In this document: piece after piece, positions 47,892 to 56,757 of the stretch | Layout: every line of letters starts with the position of its first letter | Position numbering within the stretch: position 1 is the first letter of the stretch | DNA from: Candidatus Rokuibacteriota bacterium | GTDB taxonomy: Bacteria > Methylomirabilota > Methylomirabilia > Rokubacteriales > CSP1-6 | Direction of reading: 5' to 3' | DNA: 64,000 nucleotides | Assembly: GCA_016184365.1 (NCBI GenBank) | Contig: JACPCW010000076.1 | Coordinates: forward strand, 1-64,000 | Notes under the pieces: model-generated | What the model saw: the letters and a program-made list of their open reading frames with translations, nothing else | What the model was told of the DNA's origin: nothing | The model's database searches: none | Translations under genes and position numbers: made by a program

Positions 47892-49802
47892 TCACGCCGA
47901 CAGTATGGAGAGCAGCTCGTCGAGGTTGATCGGCTTCGTGAGATGCGCTTCGAAGCCGGCGTCGAGCGCGTGCCGCACGTCTTCCGGCTGGCCGTAGCCG
48001 GTGAGCGCGATGAGCCGCGCGCGATCGAGCCCGGCGTGGCGGCGAATGCGGCGCGCGACTTCGAGCCCGTCGATGTCCGGCAGTCCGATGTCGCAGAGCA
48101 CGACTTCGGGTGGCGTTTCGCGCGCGCGGCGCAGCCCTTCCTGGCCGGTTTCCGCCGTGTCCACGGTCGCGCCTTCCGACTCGAGCATGAACTTCATCAC
48201 CTCGCGCGTGTCGGCGTTGTCCTCGATCAGGAGGATCGACTTCTGATCGAGCCGCCGGCCGGGCTTCGCGGCCGGAATACCGGCCTCCGCGCCCGGCCGA
48301 CCGAGCGGCAGGCGCACGGTGAAGCGCGCGCCGTAGCCGGTGCCTTCGGAGAAGGCGTCGACGGAGCCGCCATGAAGCTCGACCAGGCGCCGCACGAGAT
48401 CGAGGCCGATCCCGAGCCCGCCGCGCCGTCGGGACGCGTTGCCCTGCCGGAACGCTTCGAAGATGACGGCGAGGTCTTCCTGCGCGATGCCTTCGCCGGT
48501 GTCTTCGACTTCGAGCAGCGCTTCGTCGCCGCGCGCGAGGAGCTGCACGGCCACGTGGCCGCCCGGCGGGGTGAACTTCACCGCGTTCGAGATCAGGTTC
48601 GTCGCGATCTGCTGCACGCGCGCGCCGTCGCCCCACATCAGCAGCATCTCCGGCGGCAGCGACAGCGTGAGCCGGACGCGCTTGAGCGCCGCGGCCTCCT
48701 CGAGCGGCTCCGCGGCGGCGCGGATCTGCTCGCGCAGGTCGAAGGTTTCGTACCGCAGCGCGAGCTTGCCGTGCACGATGCGCGAGAGGTCGAGGAGATC
48801 GTCGACCAGCCGGACCTGCTGGCGGATGTTGCGGCGGATCGCCTCGAGCGCCTGCGCCGTGATGGCGTCGAGGTTGCCGTGGCGGCGAAGCACTTCCGTC
48901 CATCCGAGGATCGGCTGGAGCGGCGTGCGCAGCTCGTGCGAGAGCGCGGCGATGAACTGGTCCTTCAGATGATTCGCTTCCTCCGCCGACTCGCGCGCGG
49001 TCTCGAGCTCCTGGCGCGAGCGCACCTCGTCCGTCACGTCTTTCATCGTCACGAGGGCGCCGTAGATGCTGCCGTCCGGCCGCCGGAGCGGATGCGCGCT
49101 CGTCACGATGTGCCGGCGCTGCCCTTCCGGATCGCGCACGAGCAGCAGCGCGCCGGTCAGCGTCTCGCCGCGCAGCGCGCGGCTCGACGGGATCTGGTCC
49201 GGCGGCACCGGCCGGTCGTCGGCGTCGTGGACCTCGAGCCGGCGGTGCCGCTCCAGCAGCGTCGTGCCCGCCGGCAGACCGAGCAGGCCGCCGGCGACCG
49301 CGTTGGCGAACAGCAGCCGGCCGGCGTGATCGACGGCGAAGACGGCGTCACTGACGAGGTTGACGATCGCTTCGAACTGCTGCGCCTGGTCGCCGGACGC
49401 GTCGAGCGGCGGCGTGACCCGGACGATCTCGCGGAAGATGGCGGCCGCGCCCATGATGGTCGCGCCGTCACGGAACGGTACGGCGTCGACCCGCCACGTG
49501 GCCGGCACGCGGCCCGGCGCCGACGTCACGAGCTCGACGGCGCTGACCGCCTCGCCGGTCGCGAGCACGCGGCGGATCGGATGGGCGTCCCACGTGAGCG
49601 TGGCGCCGTCGGGCGCGCGCACGTCGCCGCGCGCGACATGGTCGGCGACGGACGCGCCGACGTACTTTTCGGCGCCGAGGCGGTCGCGGGCGGCGGTGTT
49701 CGCGAACGTCACGACACCGCTCGCGTCGGTGACGAGCACGGGGTCGTGGACGGCATCGAGCACGCCCTCGAGCCGATGAAATGGAGAAGGCGTTCGCACC
49801 AT
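47892..49802 (-). CDS. PAS-containing hybrid histidine kinase
   Basis: 636 residues, no membrane segments, so cytoplasmic. Two PAS domains (about residues 5-110 and 140-270), HisKA with ALSHELRTPLQPILG (phospho-His near residue 304), HATPase with NLISNAVKFTPPG, DTGEGIAQED and GGLGIGLDLVRRLV, then a C-terminal receiver with ILLIEDNADTRE, phospho-Asp in VVLCDIGLPDIDG and LTKPINLDEL. It probably senses a soluble ligand or redox state through PAS and passes phosphate within itself. No partner regulator adjoins it. Confidence 0.93.
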   Translation of the reverse strand: MVRTPSPFHRLEGVLDAVHDPVLVTDASGVVTFANTAARDRLGAEKYVGASVADHVARGDVRAPDGATLTWDAHPIRRVLATGEAVSAVELVTSAPGRVPATWRVDAVPFRDGATIMGAAAIFREIVRVTPPLDASGDQAQQFEAIVNLVSDAVFAVDHAGRLLFANAVAGGLLGLPAGTTLLERHRRLEVHDADDRPVPPDQIPSSRALRGETLTGALLLVRDPEGQRRHIVTSAHPLRRPDGSIYGALVTMKDVTDEVRSRQELETARESAEEANHLKDQFIAALSHELRTPLQPILGWTEVLRRHGNLDAITAQALEAIRRNIRQQVRLVDDLLDLSRIVHGKLALRYETFDLREQIRAAAEPLEEAAALKRVRLTLSLPPEMLLMWGDGARVQQIATNLISNAVKFTPPGGHVAVQLLARGDEALLEVEDTGEGIAQEDLAVIFEAFRQGNASRRRGGLGIGLDLVRRLVELHGGSVDAFSEGTGYGARFTVRLPLGRPGAEAGIPAAKPGRRLDQKSILLIEDNADTREVMKFMLESEGATVDTAETGQEGLRRARETPPEVVLCDIGLPDIDGLEVARRIRRHAGLDRARLIALTGYGQPEDVRHALDAGFEAHLTKPINLDELLSILSA

Positions 49803-49820
49803 GGGTCGAGCGTCAGCCTA

Positions 49821-51068
49821 TCACTTGTCCTCGCGCCAGCGCCACCGGACGTGGCGCGTGGACTCGACGGTGACGCGGCCGTGCTTCACGACGAGGCGGC
49901 GCCCGGGCTGCGCGGTGACCACTTCGTCGGCGCGCTCGCAGTCCCAGAGCACGAGATCCGCGCGGCAGCCCACCGCGAGACCGACGTCGGCGAGATTCAG
50001 GATCCGCGCCGGGTGCGTGGTGATCGTGTCGACGAGCGCGCGCAGGTCGTCCGGCGTTCCCATGTGCGCGGCGACGGCGGCCAGGAACGTCAGGTGCGCC
50101 AGATCCGCGGTGCCGACGGGCGTGAACGGATTCCGGACGTTGTTCGTCGCGAGCGCCACGGGCACGCCCGCCGCCAGGAGCCGCCGGATCGGCGTGAGGC
50201 CGCGGCGGACGTTCAGGCGGTCGCTGCGGCCCATCAGGTACAGGTCGGTCGCGGGCAGGCAGATGACGCCGAGCTTCGCGGCCGCGATGACCGCGATGAC
50301 GTCGTCGGCCAGCACCTCGTCGAGCGCGGCGAGCTCGGTGAGATGCCCGACGGCCACACGCCCCTGCCAGCCCTGCCGCACCGTGCGCTCGGCGATCTCG
50401 CGGACGTGCAGGTGGTCGGGCTCGTCGGAGAAGTCCACGTGGAAGTCGATGTCGACGTCGAACGCGCGGGCCAGGGCGAAGACGATGCGGATGTGCTCGG
50501 CGGCGTCGGTGTCGTTGTAGGGGCATCCGCCGACGAGATCCGCGCCCATCCCGAGCGCGCGTCGCAGCAGGGTTTCGGTCCCCGGCGACTGGAGGATCCC
50601 TTCCTGCGCGAAGGCGCAGATCTGGAGATCGAGCGCGGCCGCGTATTCGCGCTTGAGCGGCAGGATCGCTTCCATCCCGGCGAGCCCGACGATCGGATCC
50701 ACTTCGACGTGAGTCCGCATCGTCGTCGTGCCCGCCGCGATCGCCAGGTCGAGCACCTGTCGCGCGCGCGCCTGAATGTCCTCGACGGTGAACCGTCGCT
50801 TCGCCTCGCCGGTCACGCGAATCGCTTCGTCGAGCGTTCCGGCGGTCGTGGTGACGCGCCCGGTCAGGAGCGCCTTGTCCAGATGGATGTGGGACTCGAC
50901 GAGCCCGGGCGTGAGCAGGCGTCCGCCGGCGTCGACGACTTCGCGGGCTTCCTCGGGCGCGGGAGCGCCGGCGGTGCCGAGGTGCGCGATGCGTCCGTCG
51001 ACGATCGCGATGTCCACGGCGGGGTCGCGATCGGGGAGGTGGCAGTTGCGGATGAGGAGGTCGATCAC
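49821..51068 (-). CDS. cytosine deaminase-like amidohydrolase
   Basis: 415 residues from GTG 51068. Amidohydrolase barrel with metal site LVESHIHLDKALLTGRV, TTTMRTHVEVDP, DFHVDFSDEPDHLHV, AVGHLTELAALD and the late TNNVRNPFTPVGTADL, which replaces the usual D-x-x-R aspartate region of CodA and AtzC relatives. Likely deaminates a heterocycle or aminopyrimidine; substrate unproven. A palindromic element lies between it and the alcohol dehydrogenase. Confidence 0.88.
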   Translation of the reverse strand: MIDLLIRNCHLPDRDPAVDIAIVDGRIAHLGTAGAPAPEEAREVVDAGGRLLTPGLVESHIHLDKALLTGRVTTTAGTLDEAIRVTGEAKRRFTVEDIQARARQVLDLAIAAGTTTMRTHVEVDPIVGLAGMEAILPLKREYAAALDLQICAFAQEGILQSPGTETLLRRALGMGADLVGGCPYNDTDAAEHIRIVFALARAFDVDIDFHVDFSDEPDHLHVREIAERTVRQGWQGRVAVGHLTELAALDEVLADDVIAVIAAAKLGVICLPATDLYLMGRSDRLNVRRGLTPIRRLLAAGVPVALATNNVRNPFTPVGTADLAHLTFLAAVAAHMGTPDDLRALVDTITTHPARILNLADVGLAVGCRADLVLWDCERADEVVTAQPGRRLVVKHGRVTVESTRHVRWRWREDK

Positions 51069-51082
51069 CGAGCGAGTGTATC

Positions 51083-51152
51083 GAGGAGCGTCACGGGTTT
51101 CCCGGGACGCTCCGAGCGTTGGGGGGTGTGGGGGCCATGTCGGGGCCCCCCA
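51083..51152 (+). repeat. palindromic element copy 8
   Basis: Unit with first hairpin CACGGGTTTCCCGGG and second GGGGGCC-ATGTCGG-GGCCCCC. It ends 6 bp from the alcohol dehydrogenase stop codon. Confidence 0.92.
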
Positions 51153-51157
51153 CGTGA

Positions 51158-52249
51158 TCAATACACGATGACGCTGCGCTTGACCTCGCCCGCCTGCAGC
51201 AGGTCGTACGCGTGATTCACCTCGGCGAGCGGGAGTCGCCGGCTGATCAGCTCGCGGAGCTTGTACTTGCCGGCCATGAACAGGTCGAGCAGCATCGGCA
51301 CGTCCGTGCGCTGGTGCCCGGCGCCGAACGAGCTGCCCGTGAGCGTGCGCTGCTGCACGAGCAGCATCGGATCGATCGTGAGTCGCGTGCCGGCCGGGCA
51401 GATGCCGACGATCACGGCCATGCCGCCGCGCCGGGTCGAGAGGAACGCCTGCTCGACCGTCTCCTGGAAGCCGACGACCTCGAACGCGTAGTCGACGCCG
51501 CCGCCGGTGAGCGTGTGGATCGCCGCGACCGGATCTTCCTTCGAGGCGTCGATCACGTGCGTCGCACCGAACTCTTCGGCCCACTCGAGCTTCTTGCGAT
51601 TCACGTCGACCGCGATGATCTTCCCGGCGCCGACGAGCCGCGCGGCCTGGATCGAGTTGAGCCCGACGCCGCCGCAGCCGAACACGGCCACGCTCGCGCC
51701 GACGGGCACCTTCGCGCGGTTGATGACGGGGCCCGCGCCGGCGAGCACGCCGCACGACACGAGGCACGCGAGATCGAGCGGCACGTCCTTGCGAATCGGA
51801 ATGACGCCGTCCTCGAGCACGACCGAGCGCGTCGCGTAGCCCGCGACCTGCAGGTAGTGGTGCAGGGGCCGGCCGTTCTTCCGGAAGCGCGCCGTGCCGT
51901 CGAGCATGAACCAGCGCGGCTTGTCGCGGTGCGCGCAGAGCGTCGGCTCGCCGTTGATGCAGTAACGACAGCGGCCGCACGACGGGATGTAGCTCGAGCA
52001 GACGTGATCGCCGGGCTTCACGGATTCGACGCCCGGGCCGACCTTCTCGACGACGCCGGCGGCCTCGTGGCCCAGCACGACCGGCAGCGGGTGCGGGACG
52101 TCGCCCGTCATCACGTGCAGATCGCTGTGACACACCCCGTTCGCGGCCCAGCGGACGAGGACCTCGTGCGCCTGCGGCTCGAGCACCTCGACCTCTTCGA
52201 CGACGAGCGGCTTCTTGACCTCGTAGAGGACCGCGGCCGTGGCGTTCAT
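51158..52249 (-). CDS. zinc-dependent alcohol dehydrogenase
   Basis: 363 residues, class III-like medium-chain enzyme. Catalytic zinc GVCHSDLHVMTGD and GHEAAGVVEKVG; structural zinc CGRCRYCINGEPTLC; NAD-binding VAVFGCGGVGLNSIQAARL; substrate-side SCGVLAGAGPVIN. Acts on alcohols or S-(hydroxymethyl)glutathione-type adducts; the exact substrate is open. ATGA overlap with a small upstream ORF shows coupling. Confidence 0.92.
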   Translation of the reverse strand: MNATAAVLYEVKKPLVVEEVEVLEPQAHEVLVRWAANGVCHSDLHVMTGDVPHPLPVVLGHEAAGVVEKVGPGVESVKPGDHVCSSYIPSCGRCRYCINGEPTLCAHRDKPRWFMLDGTARFRKNGRPLHHYLQVAGYATRSVVLEDGVIPIRKDVPLDLACLVSCGVLAGAGPVINRAKVPVGASVAVFGCGGVGLNSIQAARLVGAGKIIAVDVNRKKLEWAEEFGATHVIDASKEDPVAAIHTLTGGGVDYAFEVVGFQETVEQAFLSTRRGGMAVIVGICPAGTRLTIDPMLLVQQRTLTGSSFGAGHQRTDVPMLLDLFMAGKYKLRELISRRLPLAEVNHAYDLLQAGEVKRSVIVY

Positions 52250-52590
52250 TTCCAGTCGCCCTTCGCCTTCTTGACCACCCGGCGCGCCTTGATGCCGGCT
52301 TCCATCGCCGCCGTGGTGTCGTACTCCGACGACACGTTGTTCACCAGATCCTCGAGGAGCGGCTGGATCTGCTGGATGACTTCGAGCATTTCGTACGCGA
52401 CCGCGTGCGGCGAGCAGAACCAGTACCGGAGCTTGTTGTCTTCCGGATCCGGCGCCACCTTGCATCCGCATGGGAGCGTGCCGCCGGTGTCGCGGATCGT
52501 CGGACCCGGGACGGCGCGCGTTCCCGGCATCGCGGGCTTGGCGCCGAGAGGGCCCGGCTTCGGCCGAAGCGGCGATCTCTGGTCGGACAT
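52246..52590 (-). CDS. hypothetical protein coupled to alcohol dehydrogenase
   Basis: 114 residues. A proline-rich N-terminus (PLRPKPGPLGAKPAMPG), a cysteine pair LPCGCK followed by YWFCSPHAVAYEM, and a helical C-terminus (KARRVVKKAKGDWK). CxC plus CxPH could bind a metal. GGAAAGGA precedes the ATG. Translationally coupled to the dehydrogenase. Confidence 0.68.
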   Translation of the reverse strand: MSDQRSPLRPKPGPLGAKPAMPGTRAVPGPTIRDTGGTLPCGCKVAPDPEDNKLRYWFCSPHAVAYEMLEVIQQIQPLLEDLVNNVSSEYDTTAAMEAGIKARRVVKKAKGDWK

Positions 52591-52712
52591 TGCGGTCCTT
52601 TCCGTTCAGCTTGGCCCGGGCGTGCGTCCGGGCGCGCTCCCACGTGGCGCGGTCATCGGTACGATGACACCCGCCCCAGCGACGGTCAAGCCAGCGACGG
52701 GACGAGCGAGCG

Positions 52713-54017
52713 TCAGATCCGGCAGGTACGGAAGCCGGCGAAGATGTTCCGGCGGTGCGGCTTGTAGAAGTTCCGGTAGGTGGGCCGGATCAGCCGCGTG
52801 CGCGTGGTCCACGCGCCGCCGCGCAGCACCTTCTTCTGACCGAAGTACGGCTGCGAGTACTCCGCGTAGGGATCGGCGACGAAGCCGGGGTAGGGCATGA
52901 ACGTGTCCGCGGTCCATTCCCACACGTTGCCGATCATCTGGCGACAGCCGAAGCCGCTGTCGCCGTCCGCCAGCGCGCGCACGTCGACGGTCCACCCGGC
53001 GCGGTAGTCGAGGTTCGCGTGCGCCGGCGCCGGCCGCTCGTCGCTCCAGGGGAACCGGCGCTTGCGCGCCGACACGCCGGCGCGGTTCGGCGCCGGCTCG
53101 GCGGTGGCGGCCATTTCCCATTCCGCTTCGATGGGCAGCCGGCGTTTCGCCCAGCGGCAGTACGCCTCGGCCTCGTACCAGTTCACGCAGGCGACGGGAT
53201 GCCACGGCTCGAGCCGCGCGGTCGCGTCGAACCGTCGCTCGTACCAGTCGCCGTCGCCACCGCGCCGCCAGAAGAGCGGATGCTCGACCGCCTGGCGCCG
53301 TCGCCAGTCCCATCCCCGGCGGCTCCACAGCTCGCGCCGCCGATATCCGCCGTCGTCGACGAACGCGCGGAACTCCGCGTTGGTCACCGGCGTCGAGGAA
53401 ATCCGGAACGGTGCGACCTCGACCGGATGCGCCCACTTCTCGTTGTCGAACACGAACGGCTCGTCGGGATCGGCACCGAGCAGAAACGGGCCGCCCGGCA
53501 TCGCGACGTCACGCGGCGTGTAGGCCGGATCGATCGGCGGCATGACCGACGCCGGCTCGTGGAGCGGCAGCGCCGGACGCGGATAGCCGAGCGTGTGGAG
53601 GATCAACGCCAGGTTCTCGGCGTGCATGTCCTCGTGCAGCGCCGCGAGCGTGTAGAAGTACGCCTCGTCCGTGGTCAGGTCACGCCGCTCGAGACGGTCG
53701 AGACTGCGATACAGGATGGTCGTGATGTAGTCGCACGTCTGCTCGCGCGACGGATAGCGGTGGTCCCAGCGGCGCTTGTACGAGACGTTGAAGCTGTCGT
53801 AGATCCCATCCGAGCCGGGCAGGATCGTGTCCGCGCCGCCGGGGTGGCGGTGAATCCAGTACTCCTGGAACCACCCGACGTGCCCCATCTCCCAGATCGG
53901 CGGCTCGAGAAAGTGCGCGCGTTCGCCGAGCAGACGGTCGTCGGACACGGCGTCGAGCAGCGCGAGCTCGACGCGCCGTGCGTCGACGAGGGCGTCGCGG
54001 AGCCCGGCGGCGGTCAC
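52713..54017 (-). CDS. egtB: ergothioneine biosynthesis sulfoxide synthase
   Basis: 434 residues. Iron-dependent enzyme that joins a sulfur donor thiol to trimethylhistidine. The iron site is the DinB-type ALHEDMHAE (H-x3-H-x-E) with an upstream His in PPIWEMGHVGWF; the C-terminal FGE/sulfatase-like fold has VTNAEFRAFVDDGGY, CVNWYEAEAYCRW, LPIEAEWEMAA, MIGNVWEWTADTF and VLRGGAWTTR. GTG start overlaps the egtD TGA. No egtA, egtC or egtE is nearby, so this is probably the two-gene form using cysteine directly. Confidence 0.93.
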   Translation of the reverse strand: MTAAGLRDALVDARRVELALLDAVSDDRLLGERAHFLEPPIWEMGHVGWFQEYWIHRHPGGADTILPGSDGIYDSFNVSYKRRWDHRYPSREQTCDYITTILYRSLDRLERRDLTTDEAYFYTLAALHEDMHAENLALILHTLGYPRPALPLHEPASVMPPIDPAYTPRDVAMPGGPFLLGADPDEPFVFDNEKWAHPVEVAPFRISSTPVTNAEFRAFVDDGGYRRRELWSRRGWDWRRRQAVEHPLFWRRGGDGDWYERRFDATARLEPWHPVACVNWYEAEAYCRWAKRRLPIEAEWEMAATAEPAPNRAGVSARKRRFPWSDERPAPAHANLDYRAGWTVDVRALADGDSGFGCRQMIGNVWEWTADTFMPYPGFVADPYAEYSQPYFGQKKVLRGGAWTTRTRLIRPTYRNFYKPHRRNIFAGFRTCRI

Positions 54018-54940
54018 GTCAGCAGCGCGACCGAGAACCAGCCACGCTCGTCGGTCCATGTCTTGGCGACGTCGAGGCCGCCCGCGCGCGCGAGGGCCGC
54101 GATGCGTTCGGGCGAGAACTTGTACGAGTTCTCGGTGTGGATGGTGTCGCCCGCCTGGAATGCGAACGTGCGATCGAGCGCCGCGATGCGGACCGCCTGG
54201 TCGGATCGCGCGACGAGATGCATCTCGATCCGCGCCTCGCCCGCGTCGTAGAACGCACGGTGGGCCCACGCGCCGAGGTCGAAGGTCCCACCGAGCTCAC
54301 GGTTGATGCGCGCCAGCACGTTGAGATTGAACGCCGCCGTGACGCCGGCCGCGTCGTTGTACGCCGCGTGCAGCGTGGCCGCGTCTTTCACCATGTCGAA
54401 TCCGACGACCACCTGGTGGCCGCGCAGCGCGTGGAGGAACCGGACCGCCTCCGCTTCGTCGAAGTTGCCGATGTTCGAGCCGAGGAAGAGCACCAGCGAC
54501 GGCTCGCGCGGAATGAGCTCGAGCGCGCGGTCGAACTCCGCCTGGATCGCCGCCACGGACAAGCCCGGGAATTGCGGCAGCAGCGCGCCGGCGGTCGCGG
54601 TGAGCGCGGCCTTCGAGATGTCGACGGGCACGTACCGGATACGCGGCCGCAGGTGAAACCACGCCTCGAGCAGCAGGCGTGTCTTCGCCCCGGTGCCGCC
54701 GCCGAACTCGATCACCGTCGCGGCCGACGGAAGCTCGCCGGCGTGGCGGGCGAGGACGTCCATCTCGGCACGGGTGACGTAGTACTCCGGCAGCTCGGTG
54801 ATCCGGTCGAAGAGACGCGTGCCCTCCGCGTCGTAGAAGTAACGCGGCGGCAGGCGGCGCGGATGCCGGCCGAGACCGGCGAGGACGGCGTCCGCGAACG
54901 AGTCGCGGATCGGCGTCTCGACGAGCGAGAAGCGCGTCAA
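54014..54940 (-). CDS. egtD: L-histidine N-alpha-methyltransferase
   Basis: 308 residues. It trimethylates histidine to hercynine. Motifs: LPPRYFYDAEGTRLFDRITELPEYYVTR split over two stretches near residue 30, SAM-binding VIEFGGGTGAKTRLLLEA, VPVDISKAAL, LFLGSNIGNFD and the histidine site NSYKFSPERI. TTG start with a weak upstream GG-rich site. Promoter probably at about 54990 in the divergent gap. Confidence 0.94.
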   Translation of the reverse strand: MTRFSLVETPIRDSFADAVLAGLGRHPRRLPPRYFYDAEGTRLFDRITELPEYYVTRAEMDVLARHAGELPSAATVIEFGGGTGAKTRLLLEAWFHLRPRIRYVPVDISKAALTATAGALLPQFPGLSVAAIQAEFDRALELIPREPSLVLFLGSNIGNFDEAEAVRFLHALRGHQVVVGFDMVKDAATLHAAYNDAAGVTAAFNLNVLARINRELGGTFDLGAWAHRAFYDAGEARIEMHLVARSDQAVRIAALDRTFAFQAGDTIHTENSYKFSPERIAALARAGGLDVAKTWTDERGWFSVALLT

Positions 54941-54974
54941 CCTACCCGGAGTCCTTCACGCAGTCGCGCATGCG

Positions 54975-55027
54975 AATCGATACTACCAATGACATCCGTT
55001 GAAAACGATCGGTCGGCACGATAGCGT
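54975..55027. promoter_or_regulatory. divergent promoter region between egtD and the DUF917 gene
   Basis: AT-richer 97-bp gap. Plus strand: TTGAAA (54999-55004), 17 bp, TAGCGT (55022-55027) close to the ATG at 55038. Minus strand: an extended -10 TGGTAGTAT near 54980. Both are weak matches. Confidence 0.35.
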
Positions 55028-55037
55028 CGATCGTCCG

Positions 55038-56534
55038 ATGCCCTCACGTGTCGTGTCCGCGTCCGAGATCGAATCGCTCGCCATCGGTGCCTGGATTCTG
55101 GGCACCGGGGGAGGCGGCAGCCCGTACTATGCGTTGCTCAACATGCGGCGCCTCTATCGAGACGGCGTCCGGGTGACGCTGATGGATGCCGCGGACCTCG
55201 CCGACGACGACGGGGTCGCGGTCGTCAGCAACATGGGCGCGCCGCTCGTCGGGCAGGAGCGGCTCACCGATCCCGCCACCATCGCGCGCGCCGTGACGAT
55301 GATGGAGGAGTACCTCGGATGGACGTTCCGCGCGGTCATGACCGTCGAGATCGGCGGCGGCAACGCGGTGCAGCCGTTCATGGCGGCCGCTGTGCTCGGC
55401 AAGCCGGTCGTCGATGCGGATGCGATGGGGCGCGCGTTTCCCGAAGCGCAGATGACGAGCTTCGCGATCCACGACCTGCCGATGTCCCCGCTCACGCTCG
55501 CGGACGTGCGCGACAACGGCGTGATCGTGCCGCGCGCGGCGAGCTGGACGTGGATGGAGCGCCTCTCGCGGACGGCGTGCGTCGCGGTGGGCTCGATCGC
55601 CGGCACGTGCAAGGCCCCGCGTACGGGACGCGAGGTGAAGGCCTGCGCCATCCTCGGCACGACCACGAAGGCGATCCGGCTCGATGAGGCGGTGCAGGCG
55701 GCGCGCCGCGCCCATCGCGATCCGGTGCAGGCGGTCATCGACGCGGAAGGTGGTCTGCTCCTCTTCGGCGGAAAGATCCAGGACGTCAGCCGTCGCACGA
55801 CGGAGGGTTTTCTCCGCGGACGCGCCGTGCTCGAAGGCCTCGACGACTGGAAGGGCCACCGGTTCGAGCTCGCGTTCCAGAACGAGTTCGCCGTCGGCTG
55901 GCTCGACGGCGAGCCGCGCGTGACGACGCCCGATCTCATCTGCGTGATGGACGCGGTGTCGGGCGAAGCGATCGGGACGGAGACGCTGCGTTACGGTACT
56001 CGCGTGCTGTCGATCGGACTCGGCGGCGGCAGCCTCGTCCGACGCGCGCCCGTCACCGCCGGTCCGGTGTCCGTCGGCTTCCGGCTCACCGAGCGCGCGA
56101 TGGTGTTCGGCGGACCGGAGCTCACGGCGACGGACGTGGCCGTGGCCGCGGGCCTCGTCGAGCTCGGCGATCGCGCCCGTGTCGCGTCGCTGCCCGCGTC
56201 GCTCGTGAGCGCCTGTCTGTCGCGGATGCACGCGATGATCGAAGAGGCCGTCGACCGCGTGAAGACCGAGGCCGCCGACGTCCCGCTGATCGCGGTCGGC
56301 GGCGGCGGCTTCCTCGTGCCGGAGCGGATCGACGGGGTGTCGGAGGTGGTGCACGTCCCGCATCAGGCCGTCGCGAACGCCGTCGGCGCCGCGATCGCGC
56401 AGGTGAGCGGCGAAGTCCCGTCCCCGGACGCGGGATTGAACTGGCTCCAGCGGCGCACGTGCTCTTCCGACCGGAAGAGGTTCATGCCCGTTCAGAGAAA
56501 CGGCGGGCGTCCGCGCGAGGGGCCGAAGCCGTAA
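55038..56534 (+). CDS. DUF917 / hydantoinase-oxoprolinase-like protein with altered C-terminus
   Basis: 498 residues. Residues 1-345 look like DUF917 (S-methylthiohydantoin desulfurase-like): ILGTGGGGSPYYALLNM, VSNMGAPLVGQERL, VEIGGGNAVQPFM, DADAMGRAFPEAQM. Residues ~345-470 match the hydantoinase A C-terminal region (SIGLGGGSLVRR, AMVFGGPELTATDVAVAAGL, PLIAVGGGGFLVP, AVANAVGAAIAQVSGEV). After that the normal ~90-residue tail is replaced by unrelated sequence, so the protein is truncated or shifted. Confidence 0.8.
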   Translation: MPSRVVSASEIESLAIGAWILGTGGGGSPYYALLNMRRLYRDGVRVTLMDAADLADDDGVAVVSNMGAPLVGQERLTDPATIARAVTMMEEYLGWTFRAVMTVEIGGGNAVQPFMAAAVLGKPVVDADAMGRAFPEAQMTSFAIHDLPMSPLTLADVRDNGVIVPRAASWTWMERLSRTACVAVGSIAGTCKAPRTGREVKACAILGTTTKAIRLDEAVQAARRAHRDPVQAVIDAEGGLLLFGGKIQDVSRRTTEGFLRGRAVLEGLDDWKGHRFELAFQNEFAVGWLDGEPRVTTPDLICVMDAVSGEAIGTETLRYGTRVLSIGLGGGSLVRRAPVTAGPVSVGFRLTERAMVFGGPELTATDVAVAAGLVELGDRARVASLPASLVSACLSRMHAMIEEAVDRVKTEAADVPLIAVGGGGFLVPERIDGVSEVVHVPHQAVANAVGAAIAQVSGEVPSPDAGLNWLQRRTCSSDRKRFMPVQRNGGRPREGPKP

Positions 56535-56571
56535 TTGAGATGGCCGAGATCGGATCGCGGAGTACCACGCG

Positions 56572-56724
56572 GTGAACGCGAATCCCGTCACCGGCATCGA
56601 AGAGGGCGCCGCCGTGCGCGTCGAAGACGGCGTGGCCACCGTCGTCGGCGAGCATCGAGTCAAGCTGTTCCGCTGCGGCGCACCGCCCGAGTGGTTCCGC
56701 ACCGGAGAACGCCTGCCGATCTGA
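56572..56724 (+). pseudogene. 3' remnant of a peptidase-like gene
   Basis: 50-residue ORF from GTG: VNANPVTGIEEGAAVRVEDG, then VATVVGEHRVKLFRCGAPPEWF. The first part is typical of the C-terminal end of cyanophycinase/peptidase S51-like proteins. The rest of the gene is absent; what precedes it is the altered tail of the DUF917 gene. A deletion probably joined the two. Confidence 0.45.
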
Positions 56725-56757
56725 CGTTCCGGGCGTAGGCTGGAACCCGGAGGGGCG

